Part shown: positions 31,882 to 43,087 of the stretch, piece by piece
Layout: every line of letters begins with the position of its first letter
How positions within the stretch are numbered: the stretch's first letter is position 1
DNA from: Fagopyrum homotropicum
Taxonomy: Eukaryota; Streptophyta; Magnoliopsida; Caryophyllales; Polygonaceae
Assembly (NCBI GenBank): GCA_033239125.1
Contig: BSWB01000008.1
Coordinates: 402,001-466,000, forward strand
Direction of reading: 5' to 3'
DNA: 64,000 nt
Translations under genes and position numbers: made by a program
Notes under the pieces: generated by a model
What the model saw: only the letters and a program-made list of their open reading frames with translations
What the model was told of the DNA's origin: nothing
The model's database searches: none

Positions 31882-34672
31882 TGTAAAATCCGGAATTTTT
31901 ATTCCGTCTATTTACGTTATAAAATAGATCTCGATCAGTTGACCCATATCCGTCTACCTAGTTAGACCTATTATTATAGGATTTATCATTTTATGTAGAT
32001 TCCTTCACATAAAATGATAGAATCTTTTATATAGTTTATCATTTTATGTAGGTTACTTCCGCATAAAATGATAGAGTTCTGAGCCGATCTTAAATTAAAA
32101 TAAACTCCCTATCCGCCTAGTCCGTATATTTACATATCGGGATCTTGCCTAGCCAGAAACTCGTTAAATTTAGGAGGCCAGCTGCAGCCTTTTTCAGCCC
32201 ATCTATTAATCCATAATTCAACCCACGGATCCAGCCTGCTAGCCCAGCTCCAGCGCAGCCAGCCCAACAGCCTCCAGTTTGCTTGTCCAGCTGCTTCACT
32301 TGTCCGCCCCAGCAGCCCGGTCCAGCGCAAGCTGCTTCTTCCAGCCCAACGCCACTGCTGCCTTGCTCCTATGCGGCCCAGCTCGTCTGCAGCCTCCAGT
32401 TCAGCCCAGCAGCAGCACAGCACTCCAGCCAGCGTCCAATTCAGTCAAGAGAAGGGTTGCCGTCTTACTCCTCCAGCTCAGCAACGTTTCTTTCCTTTGA
32501 TCTTCTACATAATTGCGGTATTAATTAGGAAGGAGATCTGTAACCGCCTAATTACACGCCAGAAGATCGCTGCTGATCGCCTTCCTTCTGCGTTGCTCAC
32601 ATTCCTTCGCTTTTGCATCCGGATTTCTCTACAGAAACACGCCTCCCTTTCTTGCCCACAGCCACATCCGTTGGTTTCCATCTCTTCTGTCTACGTTTGT
32701 CAACAGCAAACACGTTCCTTTCTTCTACACTACGTCCAGATCGGCTGCCCTTCGACATGCTGCACGCCTTGATCGAACCACTGGGCTTCGATCTGCTGCA
32801 GATTTCAACACTGCCGTAGCAGCTTCACCCTTCTGCAATCGACAATTCCGGTAGGTCTTTCTCTACTCTTCTTGCCTCCCTCTTAACCAATCGGAGTAGT
32901 GATCTCCCTCCTTTTGTTTCGCTTCAGTAACGTAGTCCAGCCTCTCGGTTACGAGTCAGGAATCAAGGGACGCAGAGCCACTCTACTTCAGCGAGTAAGC
33001 ATTGCTGTATGTTGTTTTGTTGCTCCCTTTACAACTAGGTTGTAATGTCTCTAGCTATATTGATTCATAATATTATTTAGGCTGCTGTTGTTCGGCCTTA
33101 AGCATAGATAAAATAGGGATAAGTAGCTGCTGAAAGTTTCACATAAAATGATAGACAAAAGGCTGCTGTAAATTCATTTTATTTCCTTCAGCTTTTAGGT
33201 TACAAACAGCCCATCTTGTCGATCAATTATTAAACGTTTGGATAAAGATCCACCGTTGAATTTTGGATATGTTGTAAATGGATATATGTAGTTTAGCATA
33301 TTAAAATTTGAGAAGAAATGAACGGTCGGATTGAAAGTTATGAGCTCCCGAAGTTAGGTAGTTGAGCAGTTTTGGTAAACTTGAATTTTGGCTAAGTATA
33401 GGAAATTAGAGTGAAGGAACCGACTTTGTGAATTATTATAAAAATATTGGCTGAACAGTTTGGAGAAATTCTTTCTTCTAAGGTTAGATAGAACCTCATA
33501 GATGATCTAGAGATTTAATTCGGAAATTTTATAAGCTGTTAAGAATTTTATATTTAGAGCCGAAGTTAAACCTTTTCGATTCTTCCGGAAAATAGAAACA
33601 TAGGAAAAACGTCAGTTTGGAACCATATAAAATTTTAGGAGTTAGAATATATTTTTAGAACCTCAAATAGGAGTTTAGACATGAAATTTAAGGTTTTCGA
33701 GAAAATCGGAACCAAGGGTAAAATGGTCATTTTACCCTAAAACTAGTACTGTAACTAGTACGTCTTAATACCTTATTTGATCTTAGAAGTTTTAGACTTC
33801 TATCCACGTGAAAGTGTGCTAATACACTTATCGCCTTTGACAGGCAACTGAGTGGTTACAGTTTACAGAGCGAGTGGTTTACAAAGAGTCGAGCGCTATA
33901 ACAGGTAAGTCCTTTGGGCTTACTAGCTGACTACTAAATATGAGTATAAATGATGATGGTGGTGTGTGATTGACATGTTAGAGAGATAGGTTGTGATATA
34001 TAATTACCGACCTATATTTTGGCCTAAGAGTAACGGGCAGTGGCATTCTGCTCAGTAGCTCGCGGGGCGCTGGGGGTTTCTTTCGGGACTAGTCCATACA
34101 TGGTTTGTAGTGATGCTACCAATGGAAGTCAGCTAGACCTACACCAGTTGGATAAGGAACGGAGGCGAGAACTAATAATAATTCTCGTGTCACAACTTAA
34201 ATTGAATAATGTGAATCACTTAAATAATAGATAATAATTGGTTGAGTGCCAACATGATGTTTGTTTATTTTTGTTGCTGCTTGTGTTTGTGCTGTAATCA
34301 TTTTGCTTATATTTGGATAGTTAGCTAACTGTTGATATGTTGTTTAGACTTGACACAGGTTAGAGTAGATGCCGAGTGATCCAGATGGTAGTGGTCAGCC
34401 GGGGTGTCGTACTTTAGGACATTTTACAGTTTCTGCATTTGTGGGTTTTACAGTTGAACATTGTTTCCTTTCGTACTTTGTTATATTCCGTTTTCCGGCT
34501 GTAGTCGATCTGGTCACATTCATGCATTATTAAGAACTATTTTATGATTTCTGATTTTTCCTTATCTGTGCCTTGTTGTAAGATCTCGTTAAGTTGTTGT
34601 CAAACTAAGGTCGGGACCCACTGTGCGGTCCTAGCCAGTAACTCCCTAAGTTGTAAAATTTGGGGTGTTACA
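31882..34672 (+). repeat. Chromovirus A 5' LTR
   Basis: 2791 bp, TGTAAAATCC to GGGGTGTTACA. Near its start are two hairpins (31984-32019 and 32037-32073) with arms TATCATTTTATGT and (A)CATAAAATGATA. A CAGCCC-rich stretch spans about 32180-32460. ORFs at 32117-32819 occur unchanged in the second LTR and are not treated as genes. Confidence 0.93.
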
Positions 34673-34675
34673 ACA

Positions 34676-34687
34676 TGGTATCAGAGC
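34676..34687 (+). other. Chromovirus A primer-binding site
   Basis: TGGTATCAGAGC, exact complement of the initiator tRNA-Met 3' end, three bases after the LTR. Confidence 0.92.
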
Positions 34688-34937
34688 TCTAGGTTGGCAA
34701 CAATGGCACTTGAATCTTCTAAAAAGGTCATATAAGTAAATAAACAGAACCCGAAAAGGGTCTGAGTTTTCCAAAGAAAATTTTTGGTTTTAAAATGCAT
34801 ACAGAGTCGGGTTGGGATAGAAAGTACAGACGACCACCACTACCTCTGCGGATCTCGATAATCTTAGAATAATTATAGACTTGTATTGTTATGATAGATT
34901 AGCTAGTTTATAACTGTAGTTATTACTATTCGTGCAG

Positions 34938-37900
34938 ATGGCACGTACTAGGGTTGCACAAGTGACTGGCCGAGGTAGGGGTCGTCCCCCCCTTCGCCCA
35001 GTCAGACAGGATCGAGCTGATAGCACCCCTACTGTTAGAGGGCGTGGTCGTGGGGGTAGACCTCCACTAGGGAGAGGTCGAGGACGAGTTCCTCGAGATG
35101 ACCCACCTGCAGCAAGCATACCAGAGGTTGCTGTAGAAGAAGTAGCTGAGAGTGTAGGCCCCGAGGTCAGGCCTGAGACCGCCGCTAGGTCTGGAGCGCA
35201 AGGAGCTCGTTCTACTGAGTCGGGACGTGTCTCTATTGGAGCATCGGAGTATAGGGAGTTCAGAGCCTATGTTGAGCGCAGGGAGGAAGCTGCCAGAGTA
35301 GAGAGGCTTACTCAGGTACCACCAGTGGTACCGGCTAGGTCAGCTCAGGTGACACAAGGAGTGTCTCAGGTGCCGGCTGTATCTGAGAGGAGGGCTGATG
35401 TTGATAGAGCACCTACTGGGTCCAGAGCACCGAGACCGGATGAGTGGTTGAAGGCTTTCAACTCTCAGAAGGTCCCCTCATTCAGCGGAGAGATAGGGCT
35501 AGAGGTGGAGCACTGGATAGGGAAGATTGAGACTGCTTTGGAGGCAATACGTTGCCCCGTGGACCGACAAGTAGATTTGATACAGACCTGCTTCACAGAT
35601 GATGCTCATTCATGGTGGCGTACCATTCGTGGCCGAGTCACCAGCTGGGAGCAGATGAAGAACATTGTTAGAGACAGGTACTGCCCAGTTTCGCTGAGGA
35701 GGGAGAGATTCCAGGATTTCATTGAGGCGGGATTTGAGGATATCCCGATTGCTGCAGCCATAAAGAAGTTTCAGAAAGAGTTGACTTTGCTTGGACCATC
35801 TGCACCTCCAGAAGAGCAGCATGTTTATCTTTTCTCCAGGAGGTTGAGAGAGAGTACCCGATCCTACCTGGCTGGATTCCGCTGTGAGACCTTGTCTGAT
35901 TATCAGGATAGGGCCTCTGCTTATGAGAGAGATAGGCCAGCTTCTAGGAAAGCAGCACAGTCTAGTGGGCCGGATAAGCGACAGAGGACAGGACATGCTG
36001 GTAGCAGTGGAGCAGTAGCAGGTTATGGTAGAGGACAGACTCAGGGGAGGTCCAGCTACCACTCTACAGTTCGGACTCCCATTGGAGATCGACAGTGCTT
36101 TAACTGTGGTGGCCGTGATCACATTAAGACGGACTGCCCGAAACCACCGGTCACTTGCTTCACTTGTGGGAAGCCGGGACACAGGGCTACTTTCTGCCGT
36201 CAGGGCAAGGCTTCTTCTCAGCAGGGATCTTCTCCTGCAGGTGCTGAGAAGAGTGTACAGAGACCCCCTCAGTACCGAGCTCCGAGTCAGCAGCAGCAGC
36301 AGTACCGGGCTCCAGGACATCCTGCTTCATACAGTACTGCACAGGGATCAGGTCGTGGCAGAGGACGTGGTAGTACCACTGACACCAGAGGAGGACCATC
36401 GAGAGTGTTTGAGCTGAGGAACACTGAGCAGCCTGCAGCACCTGCGACCACAGGTACTATTTGGATCCATGACTTACCTGTGCGCGTTTTATTTGATACG
36501 GGTGCCACGCACTCCTTTATATCAGATGCATGTGTAGATAGGTTGTCCTTAGCTACAGTAGAGGGTGTACCTTTTGTGGTTGGGTTACCAGATGGGGGTA
36601 AGGTTAGAGGATCTCGAGAGATTTATGACTGCCCTATTCACCTGGGAGGCCGGATCTGGTTAGTAAATTTTCTAGTCATGCCCTTAGCACATGAGGACGT
36701 GATATTAGGGATAGATTGGATGACTAGACATGGAGCCGTCTTGGATATTGGTAGGAGGACTGTGACTGTTGCCACGGAGGAGGGCCACAGAGTTATATTC
36801 CGAGGTTGGGACCTCGGAAAGTCCGGCACAGTTATCAGTGCAGTGAGGGCAGCCAGATTGATAGCACAGGGTTGCGAGGCCTTCTGGTGTTATGCCATGA
36901 AGGAGCGTAAGAGCCTGACAGTAGAGGAGATACCAGTCGCATGCGAGTTTGCAGAGGTCTTCAGGGACGACTTACCAGGGCTACCTCCACAGAGGAGTGT
37001 GGACTTTAGCATCGAGTTAGAGCCGGGCACGAGACCGATCTCGAAGGCCCCGTACCGCATGGCCCCGATAGAGCTGCTTGAGCTGAAGAAGCAGTTAGAG
37101 GAGTTAGCAGAGAAGGGCTTCATACGCCCTAGTGTTTCTCCCTGGGGCGCACCAGTGTTATTTGTGAGGAAGAAAGATGGTTCGATGAGGCTGTGTATCG
37201 ACTACAGGGAGCTGAACAAGGTCACCATCAAGAATAAGTACCCTTTGCCTCGCAAAGATGATCTGTTGGACCAGCTGCATGGAGCGTCAGTGTTCTCGAG
37301 GATAGATTTGAGGTCGGGTTATTACCAGCTGAGGGTGAGAGATCAGGACATACCTAAGACGGCATTCCGGACTAGGTATGGTCACTATGAGTTTGTAGTG
37401 ATGCCATTCGGGCTCACTAATGCGCCAGCAGTATTTATGGAGTTGATGAATGGGATTTTCATCGACTTCCTAGACCAGTTTGTAGTGGTCTTCATCGACG
37501 ACATTCTAGTTTACTCTAGAAGTCGAGAGGAGCATGCCGGACACTTGAGGACAGTGCTGCAGATTCTACAGGATAGTCAGCTATATGCTAAACTATCCAA
37601 GTGTGAGTTCTGGATGGCAGAGATGGCGTTCCTAGGCCATGTAGTGACTGCTGAGGGGATTAAGGTCGACCCAGCAAAGATTGAGTCAGTGTCATCTTGG
37701 CAACCTCCGAAGAATGTTAAGGAGGTTCGCAGCTTCCTTGGATTGGCAGGTTATTACCGTCGGTTTGTGGAAGGGTTTTCCCTGATCGCCCGACCACTTA
37801 CTTCCCTCCTAAGGAAGACTACTCGGTTCGTCTGGTCTGAGCCGTGTCAGCAGAGTTTTGATGAGCTGAAGAGGAGATTGACGTCTGCTCCGATCTTAGC

Positions 37901-39857
37901 ACAGCCTGAGGGTACAGAGGACTTCGTAGTGTACAGTGACGCCTCCAAGCTGGGCTTGGGGTGTGTCTTGATGCAGAGGGGTAAGGTTATAGCGTATGCG
38001 TCTCGGCAGCTGAAGACGTATGAGGAGAACTACCCCACTCACGACCTAGAGTTAGCTGTTGTAGTACATGCTCTTAAGATCTGGCGTCATTATCTCTATG
38101 GAGCGACCTGTCAGATCTTCACAGACCATAAGAGTCTGAAGTACATATTCACTCAGCGGGAGTTGAATAACCGCCAAAGACGGTGGCTAGAGTTGATCAA
38201 GGATTTTGACCTTGAGATTCTCTACCACCCCGGAAAGGCGAATGTAGTTGCTGACGCTTTGAGTTGGAAGACGCCTCAGGAGAAGGCGATAGCTCGGTTG
38301 ACGGTACAGCCACAGTTACAGAGGGACTTAGCTTGGTTGGAAGTAGAGATCCAGTTCCCCGATACAGCTCATCAGTTAGCCACCTTAGAGTTTCTTCCTG
38401 ACCTGTTGGGTGAGATCCGACAGAAGCAGGAGACCTGTCCGACTTTGACCCGGATCCGAGACCGGATGTCACGAGATGAGGCACCTCAGTTCACTATTGG
38501 TGCCGATGGAGTGATGAGACGACAGGACCGTGTCTGTGTGCCATCAGACAGTGAGCTGAGACAGAGAATACTAGGTGAGGCTCATGCTACCCCTTACTCC
38601 GTACATCCAGGAGCGAGTAAGATGTACAAGGACGTGAGACGTTCCTTCTGGTGGGGTGGTTTGAAGCCCGATGTGGCCCGATATGTAGCCCAGTGTGCGA
38701 CCTATCAGCAGGTCAAGATTGAGCATCGTAGATCCGGAGGAGAGCTACACCCACTTCCAGTACCACATTGGAAGTGCGAAGACATTTCTATGGATTTCGT
38801 CACCGGATTGAGGCTCAGCAGAGGTTTTGATGCCATTTGGGTAGTAGTAGACCGTCTGACGAAGACCGCACGTTTCATTCCGATTAAGGAAACGTGGCCG
38901 GTAAGTCGTCTAGCAGAGGAGTTCACCAGGCATATTGTGAGACTCCATGGAGTACCGAGGACTATCGTCTCCGACAGGGATGGACGTTTTACCTCGAGGT
39001 TCTGGCAGCAGGTACATACTGCTCTGGGTACGAGTCTTCACTTTACCACTGCCTACCACCCACAGACAGACGGTCAGTCAGAGAGGACCATCCAGACCCT
39101 AGAGGACATGTTGAGGGCATGTGTGCTAGATTGGGGACAAGTATGGCCAGATCACCTCCCACTAGTAGAGTTTTCATATAATAACAGCTGGCATGCGTCT
39201 ATTGGGATGGCACCTTACGAGGCTTTGTACGGACGGAGATGTCGTACGCCGCTATGTTGGGATGAGCCCAGCAAGGCTGATGGAGTTGTACCAGATCAGA
39301 TACAGGACGACATCGCCCAGATTGCCTTAGTCCGGGAAAGGATGTTAGCAGCTCAGAGTCGTCAGAAGTCCTACGCCGACAAAAGGCGTCGACCTTTAGA
39401 GTTTAGAGTAGGTGCACAGGTGTGGTTGAGAGTGTCACCTACGAGAGGAGTTAGACGTTTCGGCATTAAGGGGAAGCTGAGTCCCCGGTATGTCGGCCCA
39501 TTTGAGATCGTAGAGAGAGTCGGAGAGGTTGCCTACCGACTAGCACTGCCACCGAGACTAGAGGGAGTACACCCAGTTTTTCATGTATCTCAGCTGCGAG
39601 AGTACATACCGGACCCTAGACACATCATCAGTCATGAGGATCTGATAGTTGAGCCAGACCACACTTTTGTGGAGTATCCAGTAGCCGTCCTAGAGCGTAG
39701 CATTAGGCGCCTGCGTTCTAAGGAGATACAGATGCTGAGGATTCAGTGGTCTAGACGAGGAGTTGATGAGGCTACCTGGGAGACAGAGGAGAGCATTAGA
39801 CGTAATTACCCTGAGTTCTTTGCGGAGTTAGCCGCTACCTTAGTACCGACGGGTTAG
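34938..39857 (+). CDS. Chromovirus A gag-pol polyprotein
   Basis: Frame of 1639 aa; I start at ATG 34938 (MARTRVAQVTG) because the two codons before it (GTG CAG) lack an ATG. Arg/Gly-rich N-terminus, Gag core (about 165-330), two CCHC knuckles (CFNCGGRDHIKTDC, CFTCGKPGHRATFC; about 385-417), protease DTGATHS (about 520), reverse transcriptase with FIDDILVY (about 852), RNase H (YSDASKLGLG, FTDHKSLKYI), integrase with D,D35E (MDFVTGL, VSDRDGRF, SERTIQTLED; about 1285, 1345, 1382) and a C-terminal chromodomain (about 1575-1635, LRIQW, EATWETEESIR). Two likely damaging changes: the integrase zinc finger reads CATYQQ (residue 1256) where copy B has CATCQQ, and RNase H ends ADALSW where copy B has DALSR. 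So it is open but may not be active. Confidence 0.93.
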   Translation: MARTRVAQVTGRGRGRPPLRPVRQDRADSTPTVRGRGRGGRPPLGRGRGRVPRDDPPAASIPEVAVEEVAESVGPEVRPETAARSGAQGARSTESGRVSIGASEYREFRAYVERREEAARVERLTQVPPVVPARSAQVTQGVSQVPAVSERRADVDRAPTGSRAPRPDEWLKAFNSQKVPSFSGEIGLEVEHWIGKIETALEAIRCPVDRQVDLIQTCFTDDAHSWWRTIRGRVTSWEQMKNIVRDRYCPVSLRRERFQDFIEAGFEDIPIAAAIKKFQKELTLLGPSAPPEEQHVYLFSRRLRESTRSYLAGFRCETLSDYQDRASAYERDRPASRKAAQSSGPDKRQRTGHAGSSGAVAGYGRGQTQGRSSYHSTVRTPIGDRQCFNCGGRDHIKTDCPKPPVTCFTCGKPGHRATFCRQGKASSQQGSSPAGAEKSVQRPPQYRAPSQQQQQYRAPGHPASYSTAQGSGRGRGRGSTTDTRGGPSRVFELRNTEQPAAPATTGTIWIHDLPVRVLFDTGATHSFISDACVDRLSLATVEGVPFVVGLPDGGKVRGSREIYDCPIHLGGRIWLVNFLVMPLAHEDVILGIDWMTRHGAVLDIGRRTVTVATEEGHRVIFRGWDLGKSGTVISAVRAARLIAQGCEAFWCYAMKERKSLTVEEIPVACEFAEVFRDDLPGLPPQRSVDFSIELEPGTRPISKAPYRMAPIELLELKKQLEELAEKGFIRPSVSPWGAPVLFVRKKDGSMRLCIDYRELNKVTIKNKYPLPRKDDLLDQLHGASVFSRIDLRSGYYQLRVRDQDIPKTAFRTRYGHYEFVVMPFGLTNAPAVFMELMNGIFIDFLDQFVVVFIDDILVYSRSREEHAGHLRTVLQILQDSQLYAKLSKCEFWMAEMAFLGHVVTAEGIKVDPAKIESVSSWQPPKNVKEVRSFLGLAGYYRRFVEGFSLIARPLTSLLRKTTRFVWSEPCQQSFDELKRRLTSAPILAQPEGTEDFVVYSDASKLGLGCVLMQRGKVIAYASRQLKTYEENYPTHDLELAVVVHALKIWRHYLYGATCQIFTDHKSLKYIFTQRELNNRQRRWLELIKDFDLEILYHPGKANVVADALSWKTPQEKAIARLTVQPQLQRDLAWLEVEIQFPDTAHQLATLEFLPDLLGEIRQKQETCPTLTRIRDRMSRDEAPQFTIGADGVMRRQDRVCVPSDSELRQRILGEAHATPYSVHPGASKMYKDVRRSFWWGGLKPDVARYVAQCATYQQVKIEHRRSGGELHPLPVPHWKCEDISMDFVTGLRLSRGFDAIWVVVDRLTKTARFIPIKETWPVSRLAEEFTRHIVRLHGVPRTIVSDRDGRFTSRFWQQVHTALGTSLHFTTAYHPQTDGQSERTIQTLEDMLRACVLDWGQVWPDHLPLVEFSYNNSWHASIGMAPYEALYGRRCRTPLCWDEPSKADGVVPDQIQDDIAQIALVRERMLAAQSRQKSYADKRRRPLEFRVGAQVWLRVSPTRGVRRFGIKGKLSPRYVGPFEIVERVGEVAYRLALPPRLEGVHPVFHVSQLREYIPDPRHIISHEDLIVEPDHTFVEYPVAVLERSIRRLRSKEIQMLRIQWSRRGVDEATWETEESIRRNYPEFFAELAATLVPTG

Positions 39858-40032
39858 TACTAAGACGAGACCTTATATGACTTCTGTGATTATATGTTTA
39901 CATAATTGTTTATGTCTATGTGCTTGATGACGTGAGTAGTTGCTTGCTAGAATATATTTCTCGAGGGGAGATGTATGGGGTAGGTATCTTATTCCAAGTT
40001 TCGGGACGAAACTTATTTTAAGGGGGTACTGA

Positions 40033-42822
40033 TGTAAAATCCGGAATTTTTATTCCGTCTATTTACGTTATAAAATAGATCTCGATCAGTTGACCCATAT
40101 CCGTCTACCTAGTTAGACCTATTATTATAGGATTTATCATTTTATGTAGATTCCTTCACATAAAATGATAGAATCTTTTATATAGTTTATCATTTTATGT
40201 AGGTTACTTCCGCATAAAATGATAGAGTTCTGAGCCGATCTTAAATTAAAATAAACTCCCTATCCGCCTAGTCCGTATATTTACATATCGGGATCTTGCC
40301 CAGCCAGAAACTCGTTAAATTTAGGAGGCCAGCTGCAGCCTTTTTCAGCCCATCTATTAATCCATAATTCAACCCACGGATTCAGCCTGCTAGCCCAGCT
40401 CCAGCGCAGCCAGCCCAACAGCCTCCAGTTTGCTTGTCCAGCTGCTTCACTTGTCCGCCCCAGCAGCCCGGTCCAGCGCAAGCTGCTTCTTCCAGCCCAA
40501 CGCCACTGCTGCCTTGCTCCTATGCGGCCCAGCTCGTCTGCAGCCTCCAGTTCAGCCCAGCAGCAGCACAGCACTCCAGCCAGCGTCCAATTCAGTCAAG
40601 AGAAGGGTTGCCGTCTTACTCCTCCAGCTCAGCAACGTTTCTTTCCTTTGATCTTCTACATAATTGCGGTATTAATTAGGAAGGAGATCTGTAACCGCCT
40701 AATTACACGCCAGAAGATCGCTGCTGATCGCCTTCCTTCTGCGTTGCTCACATTCCTTCGCTTTTGCATCCGGATTTCTCTACAGAAACACGCCTCCCTT
40801 TCTTGCCCACAGCCACATCCGTTGGTTTCCATCTCTTCTGTCTACGTTTGTCAACAGCAAACACGTTCCTTTCTTCTACACTACGTCCAGATCGGCTGCC
40901 CTTCGACCTGCTGCACGCCTTGATCGAACCACTGGGCTTCGATCTACTGCAGATTTCAACACTGCCGTAGCAGCTTCACCCTTCTGCAATCGACAATTCC
41001 GGTAGGTCTTTCTCTACTCTTCTTGCCTCCCTCTTAACCAATCGGAGTAGTGATCTCCCTCCTTTTGTTTCGCTTCAGTAACGTAGTCCAGCCTCTCGGT
41101 TATGAGTCAGGAATCAAGGGACGCAGAGCCACTCTACTTCAGCGAGTAAGCATTGCTGTATGTTGTTTTGTTGCTCCCTTTACAACTAGGTTGTAATGTC
41201 TCTAGCTATATTGATTCATAATATTATTTAGGCTGCTGTTGTTCGGCCTTAAGCATAGATAAAATAGGGATAAGTAGCTGCTGAAAGTTTCACATAAAAT
41301 GATAGACAAAAGGCTGCTGTAAATTCATTTTATTTCCTTCAGCTTTTAGGTTACAAACAGCCCATCTTGTCGATCAATTATTAAACGTTTGGATAAAGAT
41401 CCACCGTTGAATTTTGGATATGTTGTAAATGGATATATGTAGTTTAGCATATTAAAATTTGAGAAGAAATGAACGGTCGGATTGAAAGTTATGAGCTCCC
41501 GAAGTTAGGTAGTTGAGCAGTTTTGGTAAACTTGAATTTTGGCTAAGTATAGGAAATTAGAGTGAAGGAACCGACTTTGTGAATTATTATAAAAATATTG
41601 GCTGAACAGTTTGGAGAAATTCTTTCTTCTAAGGTTAGATAGAACCTCATAGATGATCTAGAGATTTAATTCGGAAATTTTATAAGCTGTTAAGAATTTT
41701 ATATTTAGAGCCGAAGTTAAACCTTTTCGATTCTTCCGGAAAATAGAAACATAGGAAAAACGTCAGTTTGGAACCAAATAAAATTTTAGGAGTTAGAATA
41801 TATTTTTAGAACCTCAAATAGGAGTTTAGACATGAAATTTAAGGTTTTCGAGAAAATCGGAACCAAGGGTAAAATGGTCATTTTACCCTAAAACTAGTAC
41901 TGTAACTAGTACGTCTTAATACCTTATTTGATCTTAGAAGTTTTCGACTTCTATCTACGTGAAAGTGTGCTAATACACTTATCGCCTTTGACAGGCAACT
42001 GAGTGGTTACAGTTTACAGAGCGAGTGGTTTACAAAGAGTCGAGCGCTATAACAGGTAAGTCATTTGGGCTTACTTAACTGACTACTAAATATGAGTATA
42101 AATGATGATGGTGGTGTGTGATTGACATGTTAGAGAGATAGGTTGTGATATATAATTACCGACCTATATTTTGGCCTAAGAGTAACGGGCGGTGGCATTC
42201 TGCTCAGTAGCTCGCGGGGCGCTGGGGGTTTCTTTCGGGACTAGTCCATACATGGTTTGTAGTGATGCTACCAATGGAAGTCAGCTAGACCTACACCAGT
42301 TGGATAAGGAACGGAGGCGAGAACTAATAATAATTCTCGTGTCACAACTTAAATTGAAAATGTGAATCACTTAATAATAGATAATAATTGGTTGAGTGCC
42401 AGCATGATGTTTGTTTATTTTTGTTGCTGCTTGTGTTTGTGCTGTTATCATTTTGCTTATATTTGGATAGTTAGCTAACTGTTGATATGTTGTTTAGACT
42501 TGACACAGGTTAGAGCAGATGCCGAGTGATCCAAATGGTAGTGGTCAGCCGGGGTGTCGTACTTTAGGACATTTTACAGTTTCTGCATTTGTGGGTTTTA
42601 CAGTTGAACATTGTTTCCTTTCGTACTTTGTTATATTCCGTTTTCCGGCTGTAGTCGATCTGGTCACATTCATGCATTATTAAGAACTATTTTATGATTT
42701 CTGATTTTTCCTTATCTGTGCCTTGTTGTAAGATCTCGTTAAGTTGTTGTCAAACTAAGGTCGGGACCCACTGTGCGGTCCTAGCCAGTAACTCCCTAAG
42801 TTGTAAAATTTGGGGTGTTACA
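40033..42822 (+). repeat. Chromovirus middle LTR (shared)
   Basis: About 2.79 kb, near-identical to 31882-34672. It serves as 3' LTR of copy A, yet a complete primer site (42826-42837) and the gag leader of the same family follow it, so it is also the 5' LTR of the second, chimeric body. Confidence 0.93.
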
Positions 42823-43087
42823 ACATGGTATCAGAGCTCTAGGTTGGCAACAATGGCACTTGAATCTTCTAAAAAGGTCATATAAATAAATAAACAGAAC
42901 CCGAAAAGGGTCTGAGTTTTCCAAAGAAAATTTTTGGTTTTAAAATGCATACAGAGTCGGGTTGGGATAGAAAGTACGGACGACCACCACTACCTCTGCG
43001 GATCTCGGTAATCTTAGAATAATTATAGACTTGTACTGTTATGATAGATTAGCTAGTTTATAACTGTAGTTATTACTATTCGTGCAG

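Larger units (their letters stand above)
31882..42822 (+). mobile_element. Tekay-like chromovirus (Ty3/gypsy), copy A
   Basis: LTRs at 31882-34672 and 40033-42822 (about 2.79 kb, around 20 differences by my count, about 99% identical) flank an initiator-Met primer site, an open gag-pol with chromodomain, and a purine tract AAGGGGGTACTGA. The target duplication cannot be confirmed: the left flank reads GACAA, while the right LTR runs directly into the leader of a second body. Domain order and chromodomain point to the Tekay/Del branch of chromoviruses (inference). Confidence 0.9.

Noticed and set aside
32117..32819. Several overlapping ORFs with Pro/Ala/Ser-rich products
   Set aside because: They fall in a CAGCCC-rich part of the LTR and recur at 40281-40970; composition, not coding, keeps them open.
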